From Sialis fuliginosa (Eukaryota; Arthropoda; Insecta; Megaloptera; Sialidae), in the NCBI GenBank assembly GCA_961205875.1, contig OY540812.1, positions 28,405,098 to 28,469,097 on the forward strand: a DNA stretch of 64,000 bases, in the 5' to 3' direction. The first letter of the stretch is position 1. Each line of letters opens with the position of its first letter. This document shows, in pieces, positions 11,986 through 21,395 of this stretch. The notes beneath the pieces were generated by a model. The model ran no database searches. It saw only the letters and a program-made list of their open reading frames with translations, and was not told the origin of the DNA. The position numbers and the translations under genes are program-made.

Positions 11986-12951
11986 AACAATCATATGTAC
12001 CTGTAACGGGCGTTACAAATTTCGGAAGACTATTTAAGCCAAGTTATTAAGTCAGGTAAATCTGCAAAATCTCTTATTCCATTTATGTGTTTTTTTGTAT
12101 ACTGTGACTATTAATATAGGCAGATGTAAATATAAAAATGAAACTACATAGATTGTATGTTTATCTATTTTTTAATGATTTTTGATAAGTGTAACGGGTG
12201 CTACGCACAATTGATATAGATAATATTTTTATTGATTGGAGTTGATTTTTAAAATAATATGTAATAATAAAAAAGGTGTTCTTTATTATTGTTTCTTATC
12301 ATTTAGGCGTCAATTTATAAAGAAGTGAACTTTTTACGCAAAAAATAAATAAAACAAAAAAGTCAGTAAAAGTAGCGGTTAGTCTATAACCTAACCTAAC
12401 CGGACCTTTTCAAGAGGAAGAATCAAAAATTACAATAATCATCCTTACGTAATCCTATCTTTCATATACCTTCATACTTTGTAAATAAACAAAAATAAAG
12501 TTTTGCTAAACTGTCTTCTGACAGTTACCAAAAAACACATTATTGCTTGCCACAAAAAATAAAACCTAACCCTAATTATGACAAAATGTACAAACTAACT
12601 GAGTGAATTTTTTGTGAAAACTGTCCAATTATAACCACACATATAAGCTCATATGTATTACAAAATGCGTTTATATAAGTAAATTACAGTCATTAAATAG
12701 GGATTCTATTTGATGATGCCGGTTGTGTCGTTATTATTTTTGTTTGTTTTTGAATTCAAATTTAATTATCGCGAATGATGGCCTGAAACTGAATTGGTAA
12801 ATAAATGATTAATAATAATTGTAAACGTGCATTAACTTGCAATTATACGCTGACAATTTACATACACTGCCGATTTAATTCAATGTAATCGATAAAAATC
12901 ATTTAACGTTGGGTTGGACGGTTTGTTTATTTTTGGTATAACAATATTAAT
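11986..12951. other. AT-rich non-coding stretch
   Basis: Nothing recognised. Two related words, GTAACGGGCGTTAC (12003) and GTAACGGGTGCTACG (about 12191), are 190 bp apart and may be remains of a repeat. CCTAACCTAACC at 12392 is too short to be a telomeric array. Confidence 0.45.
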
Positions 12952-13175
12952 TACTAATCTTTTACCCGTGACTTCACCCGTGTTTATTTCGAAACCGGTT
13001 GCTATAAAAACCTAAACACTAAATCTCTACTACGGCAGTACACTTATCTACTTGATATCTATATAGCCTTCAAACATCTAGCGTCATAGGCTTTCCAGCT
13101 GTGAAAGTCCCATCAAAATCGGTTCAGTAGTTTTTGAGTTAAACTGGAACAAACAGATAGACATTTTTTTAAAAC
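12952..13175 (-). mobile_element. Decayed Helitron-like element (relative of 42190..42466)
   Basis: Reads on the plus strand from ACTAATCTTTTACCCGTGAC through TTCACCCGTG to CATCAAAATCGGTTCAGTAG and GACATTTTTT. The complement of the left edge resembles CGGGTAACAGCTAG, the 3' end of the element at 42190, with the CTAG mutated. This layout (GTGACTTC-CCCG at one end, TCGGTTCAGTAG near the other) is one I associate with lepidopteran non-autonomous Helitrons. No coding capacity. Confidence 0.5.
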
Positions 13176-13258
13176 CCTCAATGTGGATTGTATTGATTGT
13201 AAAGAGAAACACTAACTAAAATAAAATTCGCAGATTGAGCCAAGAGATTTATATATTA

Positions 13259-13496
13259 CTAGCGCATTGGACCCGGTATAATCCGGGTATATAAATTTTC
13301 TGTAAGAAAACTATTATTTTTTCGACTTTATAAAACTTACATAAAATATCCACAAATTATACTCCTAAACATTCCTCAAGAAACACTCTATTCATTAGTG
13401 AAAACCGGAAAAAAATCTGCTCAGTAGTACTGTGAAGATTGTGCACAGACAGACACACAGACGCAATGAGGGATTTTATTTAATACTATGTATAGA
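13259..13496 (-). mobile_element. Helitron-like non-autonomous element, best-preserved copy
   Basis: Read on the minus strand it begins TCTATACATAGTATTAAATA (5'-TC) and ends ATACCGGGTCCAATGCGCTAG (CTAG) directly before a T, with T/A context at both sides as Helitrons require. Just upstream of the end is a GC stem, CCCGG...CCGGG, then about 9 nt and CTAG, the usual Helitron 3' hairpin layout. The inside carries an ACTGAGCAGA word (mutated from ACTGAACCGA). 238 bp, no coding capacity; it must be moved by an autonomous Helitron elsewhere. Relatives at 29985, 54700 and 55970. Confidence 0.65.
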
Positions 13497-13534
13497 TTAT
13501 GTTCTCTCTAAATTTAAATCAGTGAAAAAGTCAT

Positions 13535-15571
13535 TGATTCATCAGTAAACTGTATTGAGTCAAGTTTTCTGAAGTGGGAACACTAAAAATCAACTTCTTC
13601 AACTTAAACTTTTTATTGTAGAACTTTGAAGTTTTATTGTTCAAAATTAATGTTCTGAAATATTTTTTGAAAATTTTGATTTTTTAAAAAGTTATAAGCA
13701 AATGAATTTTTATATAGGTTTTTTTTGAAATTTTGATTTCTCCGTAAATACTGAGTAAAAAATAATGAAATTTTTATGGTAGGGCTAAAAATAATTCACA
13801 ATTTAGATGAAATAAAGTTTTCATAAAAGTTTTTATTTTTTCTTATAAATAATAAATATTTTAATAAACAAATAGAAATTTAACCAACTTCTCATATAGA
13901 TAGAAACAATTTTTTTTCACAGTATTGTTCTGTAAAATCTACTTAACTTTTTCCTGAAAAAAAATTTTAGTACATTTCATAAACAAAAAAGTTACGAATG
14001 TTTAACTGCCGTCAGATAGGCGCGCGGCGCGCTGCCGCGCGAGGCACACAAACGCATTCACGCGCTTCACTACCTCACCTACTCGAACAAAAGCAATTTT
14101 ATGGTTGATTATTATAGATTTTGGGGCGTAGAATTCGAAAAAAATAACCCGGACTGTAGAAAAGTGGTGCTACACCCTTAAAAATGGGGTTGAAGAGTGA
14201 AAACCCCGTTTCCAACCTTTTTTTCAATTTATCTCAAAATCTAAATCGATGATGGTTTTTTTTTATGGTTGATATTTGTTAGGGACACACAAACAAATTG
14301 ATTGGGACCACATATACTGAATTTGACCAAAAATTACTTTTTCTAGAGGGTTTGAAAAAAGTAAAAATGCTTCTATTCGGGGAAAATATTTTTAAAATTA
14401 ATAACTTTTGTTAAAATCATCCAAATGACTCGTAATTGGTCTCAAATTGTTCCCGAAGTTCCAAAGAAGAAATGCATTATTTGAATAAAACGTATTATAT
14501 TCAACCCTGATGTTTTTATTTAAATTTTAGTAAAAAGGTAGTTTTTAAAAAATTTACGTTACTTACCCTTAAACATTAGTGATTTTCATTGGTTAAGCTA
14601 TTAATATATTTTTTTAATTATGGTTGATCATTATTCTTTGGAACTTCGGGAACAATTTGAGACCAATTACGAGTCATTTAGATGATTTTAACAAAAGTTA
14701 TTAATTTTTAAAGTATTTTCCCCGAAAAGAAGCATTTTTACTTTTTTCAAACCCTCTAGAAAAAGTAATTTTTGGTCAAATTCAGTATATGTGGTCCCAA
14801 TCAATTTGTTTGTGTGTCCCTAACAAATATCAACCATAAAAAAAACCCATCATCGATTTAGATTTTGAGATAAATTGAAAAAAAGGTTGGAAACGGGGTT
14901 TTCACTCTTCAACCCCATTTTTAAGGGTGTAGCACCACTTTTCTACAGTCCGGGTTATTTTTTTCGAATTCTACGCCCCAAAATCTATAATAATCAACCA
15001 TAAAATTGCTTTTGTTCGAGTAGGTGAGGTAGTGAAGCGCGTGAATGCGTTTGTGTGCCTCGCGCGGCAGCGCGCCGCGCGCCTATCTGACGGCAGTTAA
15101 ACATTCGTAACTTTTTTGTTTATGAAATGTACTAAAATTTTTTTTCAGGAAAAAGTTAAGTAGATTTTACAGAACAATCCTGTAAAAAAATTGTTTCTAT
15201 CTATATGAGAAGTTGGTTAAATTTCTATTTGTTTATTAAAATATTTATTATTTATAAGAAAAAATGAAAACTTTTATGAAAACTTTATTTCATCTAAATT
15301 GTGAATTATTTTTAGCCCTACCATAAAAATTTCATTATTTTTTACTCAGTATTTACGGAGAAATCAAAATTTCAAAAAAAACCTATATAAAAATTCATTT
15401 GCTTATAACTTTTTAAAAAATCAAAATTTTCAAAAAATATTTCAGAACATTAATTTTGAACAATAAAACTTCAAAGTTTTACAATAAAAAGTTTAAGTTG
15501 AAGAAGATGATTTTTAGTGTTCCCACTTCAGAAAACTTGACTCATTAGGTTTATTCACTGATGATTCAGTT
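13535..15571. mobile_element. Giant foldback element, arms of about 0.9 to 1 kb
   Basis: The left arm (13535..14469) and the right arm (14635..15571) are reverse complements with only scattered differences, about 98% identical by eye, around a spacer of about 165 bp. Anchors: CAAGTTTTCTGAAGTGGGAA at 13561 pairs with TTCCCACTTCAGAAAACTTG at 15520..15539, and GAACTTCGGGAACAATTTGA at 14641 pairs with its complement at 14442. Each arm contains one strikingly GC-rich block (GGCGCGCGGCGCGCTGCCGC at 14019 and its complement at about 15063) in otherwise AT-rich DNA. No transposase or long ORF was seen. Outer edges fade through a TGATTCATCAGT-like motif. By structure it is a foldback-type or very long inverted-repeat transposon; the family is not identified. 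A segmental inverted duplication is an alternative. Confidence 0.8.
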
Positions 15572-17849
15572 AAAACATGCATACAAGCCAGTCAATAAAT
15601 TAGTAAGTTAACTTGTCGCCAGGGAAGTGTATTTCCAATTTAAATATAATTTTAACAATCCGAGTTTAAATATTATATAACTTATAAGAAAAATAAATGT
15701 TTTTAATAAAATTACAAAATTGATATTACTTTTGTAATTAGTCACTTTTCATTTGGTCAAATTAAGAGTTAGTAAGGCATCACAGGACCTTTTAAGATGA
15801 AATTTTAGGTTCCATAACATTTGATTCATTAGGGTACTGCAAAATTATAAAAGTTAACAAATTTATAAAACCGAGTCTTTTTTCATTTTATAAAATCATA
15901 ATTATGAAATAATTCGTTTAAATTCGGAAAAGAACTAAATTCAACAAGTCACATGAATCCCTAATAATCAATATACCTATAGCTGGTATATAACAACAAA
16001 GCAAAATATAATCTGTTTTTTAACTAAATAAACAATGTTACGTTTAATAAATTGTAAAATAAATTACATATCTCAAAAATCATAAAACGTATTTACTGAA
16101 TAAGGTAAACACCATTAAAAAATATTTATTTAAGATTCTGCAATTATCATGCCTATGTGTTTGCGATAAAATTGCAACTTTCATTAAGTAATTAATAAGA
16201 ATTGTATTTTAGTGAAAAATATGTAATCACACACATACATACCGTAAAATTGCCAAAAAAAATATCTGCATTAAAAAATTGTTTTTGTGTTTTGCTTAAG
16301 ACTTTTGATTATACAATCTGCAGCTTTTATACATAAAATTTAATAAAATTTGCGTGCATAAATTTAATGGATTGACGTAAAGCATAAGTTTAAATAAATA
16401 ATGAGATAACCTTTCCAATAGCGTGTTTTAATTTTTAATTTTATGTTTTTTGTATTTAATGCGAACCCCTCTATAAGAACTATCATAAACTTTCCTCTCG
16501 AAAAAAGCACTTTCGAGCATTAAACTCAGATTATTCATTTTGACGCAAACATCCTTGCTTCTACCATAGCCTAAATAAAATTGTAGATTCTCCTCTTTTC
16601 AACGCAATTTTTTTTTTTTTAATAACTGTACCCATTTGAAAATGAGTTGATTAATTTAAACACCTTCCCGTAGGACACCACGTATCTTTTGATAGTACAA
16701 CTCTTCGAAAAAGACTCCAAAAATTTTTTATTCTACGGAAAAAATCCTATCAAATCCAATCTTAACATTGCATATTTAATGGTCCTAAGTAGTATATTTC
16801 CATTTACAAAAAATATAATTTATATGCAGACAATCGTTATCATGGGCGTTTATATACACAAGCAGTTGTTCAAAAGCAAAATTTTACTTTAAAACTTTGA
16901 AACATAAATTTCGATATCGATTAAACTGCTGTAAACAACGGCGATCAATCTCGTTGTTTTAAATTCCTTCAACCATTAAACTCTCATAACTTAAAAGACT
17001 CCCTTACATTTTGTAATATCCTCTACAAGACAGTTTCAAACAAACTTTTCCGACCCCAATATGAAAATTTCCATCGAGCCCTTAACTTCCTGCAAATACG
17101 TTAAAGGCTTCTACTCGTTGCTAATCGCCGGTTAAAGCTCTTGACTACCGTATTCCATTTAAACCGAGAGCGTTATCAACAAACAAGCATTTAGTGTAAA
17201 GCGTAAGAACGGACCGCCAATAATAATGGCATTAATTTAAATGGATCGAAGTTATATGAATTTCAATTAAGGCGGCTGTACATATGTTTACAGTAATAAT
17301 AAATATTCAAATTCGATATTTAAATACAGTTGTGTAGTGTTTGAATTGTAGACAGCAGGGTCCAATAATAGTCCGAGATGTGAGCGACAAAATATTGCAA
17401 CTACTTTATAAAGGCTGATTTTTTTATATTACGTCACATTTGTGGTGTAGAGATACAGCCTGCCGTCAGTCAGCTAGTTTCGTTAGCGTTTGGCGCGGGG
17501 CGGCTTTATTTTTGTAAAAAATCGATACATGTTGAAACTACTTTATAAAATCTGAAAATTTATTTGTAAGCAGTATACTAAGTAAGAACCCCTTTTATCA
17601 TAGTCAGCCTTCAAAATCTTATTATTATTAAATATAAGGCGATTACAAGAACTACTAGTGTCTCGTTCTGAATATATTTTTAATTAAAAGAATATTTTAT
17701 AAAGCCATGTTTTTACATAAAAATTTCGGTATGGAAAACCATGCATATATACACGACTTCCATGTTTTTAATATCTTTTTAAATCATTTTTAATATATAA
17801 AAAATTTCAATGGGATTTGTCAGAAATGAAAATCACTTTTGTATTATAA
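15572..17849. other. Non-coding stretch with a mildly conserved-looking patch
   Basis: Mostly AT-rich. 16950..17290 has fewer homopolymers and contains clustered TAAT words (CAATAATAATGGCATTAATT) flanked by CCGCC and GGCGG, so it is a weak candidate for unique intronic regulatory sequence. 17400..17560 contains two CTACTTTATAAA direct repeats and the GC-rich GTTTGGCGCGGGGCGGC. The ORF at 16689..16892 has no recognisable domain. Confidence 0.35.
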
Positions 17850-17985
17850 ATATTAGTTTTCTAATCAAAAACCTCACCATTTCTGTTTTTGGGTCATCAA
17901 TATACGTCCGTACACCAAATTTCAATTAAATTTATATAGAGCGAAACTATAAGGTTTCCTAGTTTTCTACGGAACCCTAATAATA
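17850..17985 (+). repeat. Rep-B 3' fragment
   Basis: Carries TTTCTGTTTTTGGGTCATCA, ATATACGTCCGTACACCAAA and the terminal GTTTCCTAGTTTTCTACGGA plus ACCCTAA, matching the 3' half of the copy ending at 19420. The 5' part is absent. Confidence 0.65.
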
Positions 17986-17999
17986 TCGAAAAATATATA

Positions 18000-18720
18000 C
18001 ATACAATATACATAATACATATATACGAGAGTCGAAGTTGGAGCCACTAGATTAATATAATTCTTTATATATTCTGTCATAATATAACATACACAGGTAC
18101 ATACTTGTACTTCATAGAAATATTTTATACGGTAAAAAGAATTTAATAAATCATGTCAACAAAGAAATATTATTATGTAGGTACGTTTATATTATTTTTA
18201 AATAAAAAAGTTATGCATAAACAACAAAAATAAGCTGTTATGTATAAATATATGTACATAGATATAAAAATGATATAAGTATTTGCGTTGAAGAAAACAA
18301 ACCACATGGCAATAAGCATATACATTCACTTTTCAAACAAATTAAAGAAAAAATCAAGACACAACGACAAAAATAATCACACAATGAAGACACATAAAAA
18401 ATCTTGCCTGAGGTGAATTTTCTCTAACTTTTCATTTTATACATAAGGGTCGCTTCACACGTAAAAAATATTAAATAAAATTTTTTGATTTGATTCTACC
18501 ATATACCCGGTTCAATAAACGAGCACTTATCAAATATTTAACAATTTTCTCGTTAAATAAGACGATTTTGTAGCAAATTATAAATAATATGTATGAATTC
18601 ACTGTCACTGTCTAGCCTAATTTAAAAAAAAAAAAAAAAAAATCTTATATAAAATAGTAATATTTTCAAGTCAGTAATATAATCATTCTTATAGAAATAA
18701 TAAATAATTAATAAAAATCA
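18000..18720. other. AT-rich non-coding stretch
   Basis: Nothing recognised apart from a poly-A run at about 18622..18643. Confidence 0.5.
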
Positions 18721-18790
18721 GAGTCTTCTTCTGATACAGCTTCAAAAATACTCCTGAAGAAGACTACGACATGAGAGTCGAAACGTCAAG
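18721..18790 (+). repeat. Small inverted repeat with hammerhead-like core
   Basis: GAGTCTTCTTC (18721) pairs with GAAGAAGACT (18756). The second half reads CTGAAGA, then a GACT...AGTC stem, then GAAAC and GTCAAG. CTGANGA plus stem plus GAAA is the conserved core order of hammerhead ribozymes, which occur in Penelope-like elements and retrozymes. The strand that would form stem III is not visible upstream, so activity is doubtful. Related hairpins are at 41524 and 48365. Rep-B begins directly downstream. Confidence 0.35.
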
Positions 18791-18796
18791 TAAAAT

Positions 18797-19422
18797 AAAA
18801 TGGCGTATTGGGCACGCACACGATAAGGTTCCGTAGCCATTTTCACTAACATTCTCTTCAACTAGCATTCTCTACTTAATAATAAGTATCAAGAGCTGTT
18901 TCATGTTGACGAAACATGTAACCTCTATAAAAGTGAACGTGTTCGTGTGGCGATTTATAAAAATAAGTAAGTACACTTTTCAGTCTATAGAAGGGGGGTT
19001 ACAAAATTTCTTAAGTGTTTGTTATATTTTTTTATTGAAAGTACTAATTAAAAACTACATTTTCAAATCGATGCAAAACTTCTGAAGATGTTTTAGATCG
19101 ATATCTTTGAAATAAAAAAAGGGGGGGGGGAACTCTGATAACGACTTTGAAAACAAATATCTCGTGACTAAATCATTCCATTCAAGAGTTTAAATTAAAA
19201 AAATAAAAGAGCAAACTTTTCAGTCTATGGGAGAGTAGGGGTCCAAAAATCTTTTTTTTTTCAAAAATTTCATCATTTCTGTTTTTGGGTCATCAATCTA
19301 CGTCCGAAGTATACCAAATTTCATCTTAATGTGTATATAAATGAGAGAATGGGAGGACTGTGACTGGACATACGGACAGATCGAAACTATAAGGGTTATT
19401 AGTTTTCTACGGAATCCTAAAA
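18797..19422 (+). repeat. Rep-B interspersed repeat, near-complete copy
   Basis: Starts AATGGCGTATTGGGCACGCA with AAGGTTCCGTAGCCATTTTC and ends AGTTTTCTACGGAATCCTAA. The outer words GGTTCCGTAG and CTACGGAAYCC are inverted copies of each other. Inner landmarks are CAGTCTATAG, GTTTTTGGGTCATCAATCTA, CGTCCGAAGTATACC and ATAAATGAGAGAATGGGAGG, followed by a mutated GACAGACGGACAGA stretch. No protein frame. I recognise this motif set as common in moth genomes. Fragments are at 9836, 17850, 44990, 47640 and 48515. Confidence 0.7.
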
Positions 19423-19449
19423 ATACGACAACTCGGAAACTCAGTTAAG

Positions 19450-20117
19450 GGTTTAGGCCACTCTAGGATTTTAAAAAAATTGACTTTTTTATTGTTTTAA
19501 ATGGAAGAAGACCGCTGGTATCGCGGATTAAAAGTATTGTAAAAATTTTCATGACTTTCCATAACTTAAAACTTATCTCAAAACTGCATTTTTCAAGTTG
19601 GCCGCACCCATAACTCGAACAATTTTCAACCAATTCACTTCAAATTTTAACTAGATCTTTAAAAATATATTGTCTAAATAAGCATGTAGGATTTTTTTTT
19701 TATATGGTATAGTTCATTTGTTATTAACAATTTTCTAGCGATTTTTCAGTTAATTTTGCAAGTTTGACTTTGGAAGTGCGCCATTCGGTCAAAAATCAAT
19801 AAGTACATATATCAAAAAAATTCTACGTACTTCTCTAGCTGTTGTTATGTACAGTAAACAAAAATTTGTGACTCATCATAATTCAAAATTTACAGGAGCT
19901 GTTGGTACGGCTGTGGACCCTTCTAAAATAGAGAGGTCATCTGAGAAACACTGCACAGCCGCCATTTTAAAATAAATTATTCTATAAAAATTATGTTTTA
20001 TAGTCAATTATATGTACAATAAACTTCTACCTTTGTAAACACGATTTGTTTTATATTTTTCTTGAAAAAAATCACAAAAAGCCTATTTTTTTGTCCTCTG
20101 GAGTGGCCTAACTCCTA
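19450..20117. mobile_element. Inverted-repeat element with TTAGGCCACTC ends
   Basis: Left end GGTTTAGGCCACTCTAGGAT; right end CTCTGGAGTGGCCTAACTCC, its inverted partner. The interior of about 620 bp is AT-rich, with a GGAAGTGCGCCATTCGGTC patch and no intact frame. By structure a non-autonomous DNA transposon. No clear target duplication was identified. Superfamily not assigned. Confidence 0.6.
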
Positions 20118-20299
20118 AATAGTTCTGTCTATAATTTTTTGCATTTGAAAATTTTATGTACAAGCACACAAAGTTTTAAAGTAAAAAATAAATCACCGTG
20201 CTACATCCAGCTAAGGTGCAAATTTTCCATACAACAAACACCCTAACGACCAAATCGACATTATTTCACCCTGCCATTACCCCTAACCATTTCAAATTC

Positions 20300-20670
20300 A
20301 GTGCACGTCAATTGAAACAGAGACATCTTTATTGAACACGCATAAATCTGGCCGCATCCCGAGACGCGGCGGCAGCTTGTTGCAAATGTCTCCAGTATAT
20401 AAAAAGAACAATAAACAGCCGATCCATCGGTGACGTGATGGATTCTGTGAATTATCCTTTATATGTACAAACGGTGTAATGCCGCAGCACATCGGCGGTA
20501 CGCAACGCATGCAAATGTAGATGTCACACTGCTGCTCGCGGTTGTCATGGCAACGCGGGCCGGCGTCACAGCCCGCTGCGATCGAGGTGGTGGCGGCGGC
20601 GTTGGAGTTAACTGATCGTTGTTTTGGTTTGGTTTTACATGGACATGTATTATTACATACGTAGTTCACG
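20300..20670. promoter_or_regulatory. GC/CpG-rich island with RFX X-box-like palindrome and octamer
   Basis: About 370 bp with G+C and CpG far above the background and no repeat structure. It contains GTTGTCATGGCAAC (20541..20554), a near-perfect palindrome matching the RFX X-box (GTNRCC-spacer-RGYAAC) at all but one or two positions. It also has ATGCAAAT (20509..20516), the POU octamer, a CRE-like TGACGTGA (20431) and a GTGGCGGCGGCG run. A minus-strand ORF (20298..20669, 123 codons) spans it, but its sequence is Cys-rich, matches no family I know and lacks a codon pattern like the real exon. I read it as a conserved enhancer, promoter or non-coding exon. Confidence 0.4.
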
Positions 20671-21116
20671 TGATTTTGTTATTTATTTATTTTAAAGTCT
20701 TATCAATTTTGTGAATTATGTACGTAATATTTTTTTTAATAACACAGCCCTACAAAAAATAACTTAACCGGACTATTTTTTTCTTACATTTTTTTGGACG
20801 CTATAAACGAATTTTGCATTTTTTACTATTGTGAAAAATAATAAAAAGAGCAGTGTTATAATTCTTATCTTTCCAATTTTGTATCACTGGACGACAATTT
20901 TGGACCGAATTATAGAGAAAAGTCTTCCAGCTTGACAAATCTGATTTATGATTTTTTTTTACAAAAATGCTTTAATATAAACGTAACACGAATAATTATT
21001 GTTGTATATATGGTTGTTTTTGGCGTACTGAAGATGCATCCGTTTCACAAATTGTTCCATCACGTCAGGTTTTAAAATAACCTAATCTTAAATTGCGAAA
21101 ATAACGATTTTGGCAA
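20671..21116. other. AT-rich non-coding stretch
   Basis: Nothing recognised. Confidence 0.5.
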
Positions 21117-21395
21117 TCCCATGTAGGAAACTACAAAGGGGCCACGGTTGGTCCAGGCTTGCGCCAATGCTAGCCAACACTGGGTCAAGATACAAATGAT
21201 AACTTCATTCAAGACTCGGCCAAGGCTTGTCGTACCAAGGCTGGTCCATAGTTGGTCCAATCATGGGTAAGGAATAGTTGACAAAAGCTCGATGTCTGAA
21301 GGTTGGCCTAGACTGGCACCAATATCGAAAAAGCAACACTGGCAACCCAGTATTGGACAACGCTTGGGCTCAAGGCTGGTATTTCCTATATGGGA
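21117..21395. mobile_element. MITE with TCCCATGTAGGAAA ends, 279 bp
   Basis: Ends are TCCCATGTAGGAAA and TTTCCTATATGGGA, inverted partners. The interior is unusually GC-rich for this window and full of degenerate GGTTGGTCCAGGCTTG / CCAAGGCTGGTCC words in both orientations, a subterminal repeat structure. The minus-strand ORF at 21072..21260 is a by-product of these words. Non-autonomous DNA transposon by structure. Confidence 0.7.

Noticed and set aside
12388-12404. CCTAACCTAACC as an insect telomeric (TTAGG)n array
   Set aside because: Only about two and a half units; expected by chance in this composition.
20298-20669. 123-codon minus-strand ORF in the CpG-rich island as a protein-coding gene
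   Set aside because: It is the longest frame in the window, but it is Cys- and Arg-rich, matches no family I know, and its openness follows from GC-rich composition. Regulatory or non-coding exon is a better reading.
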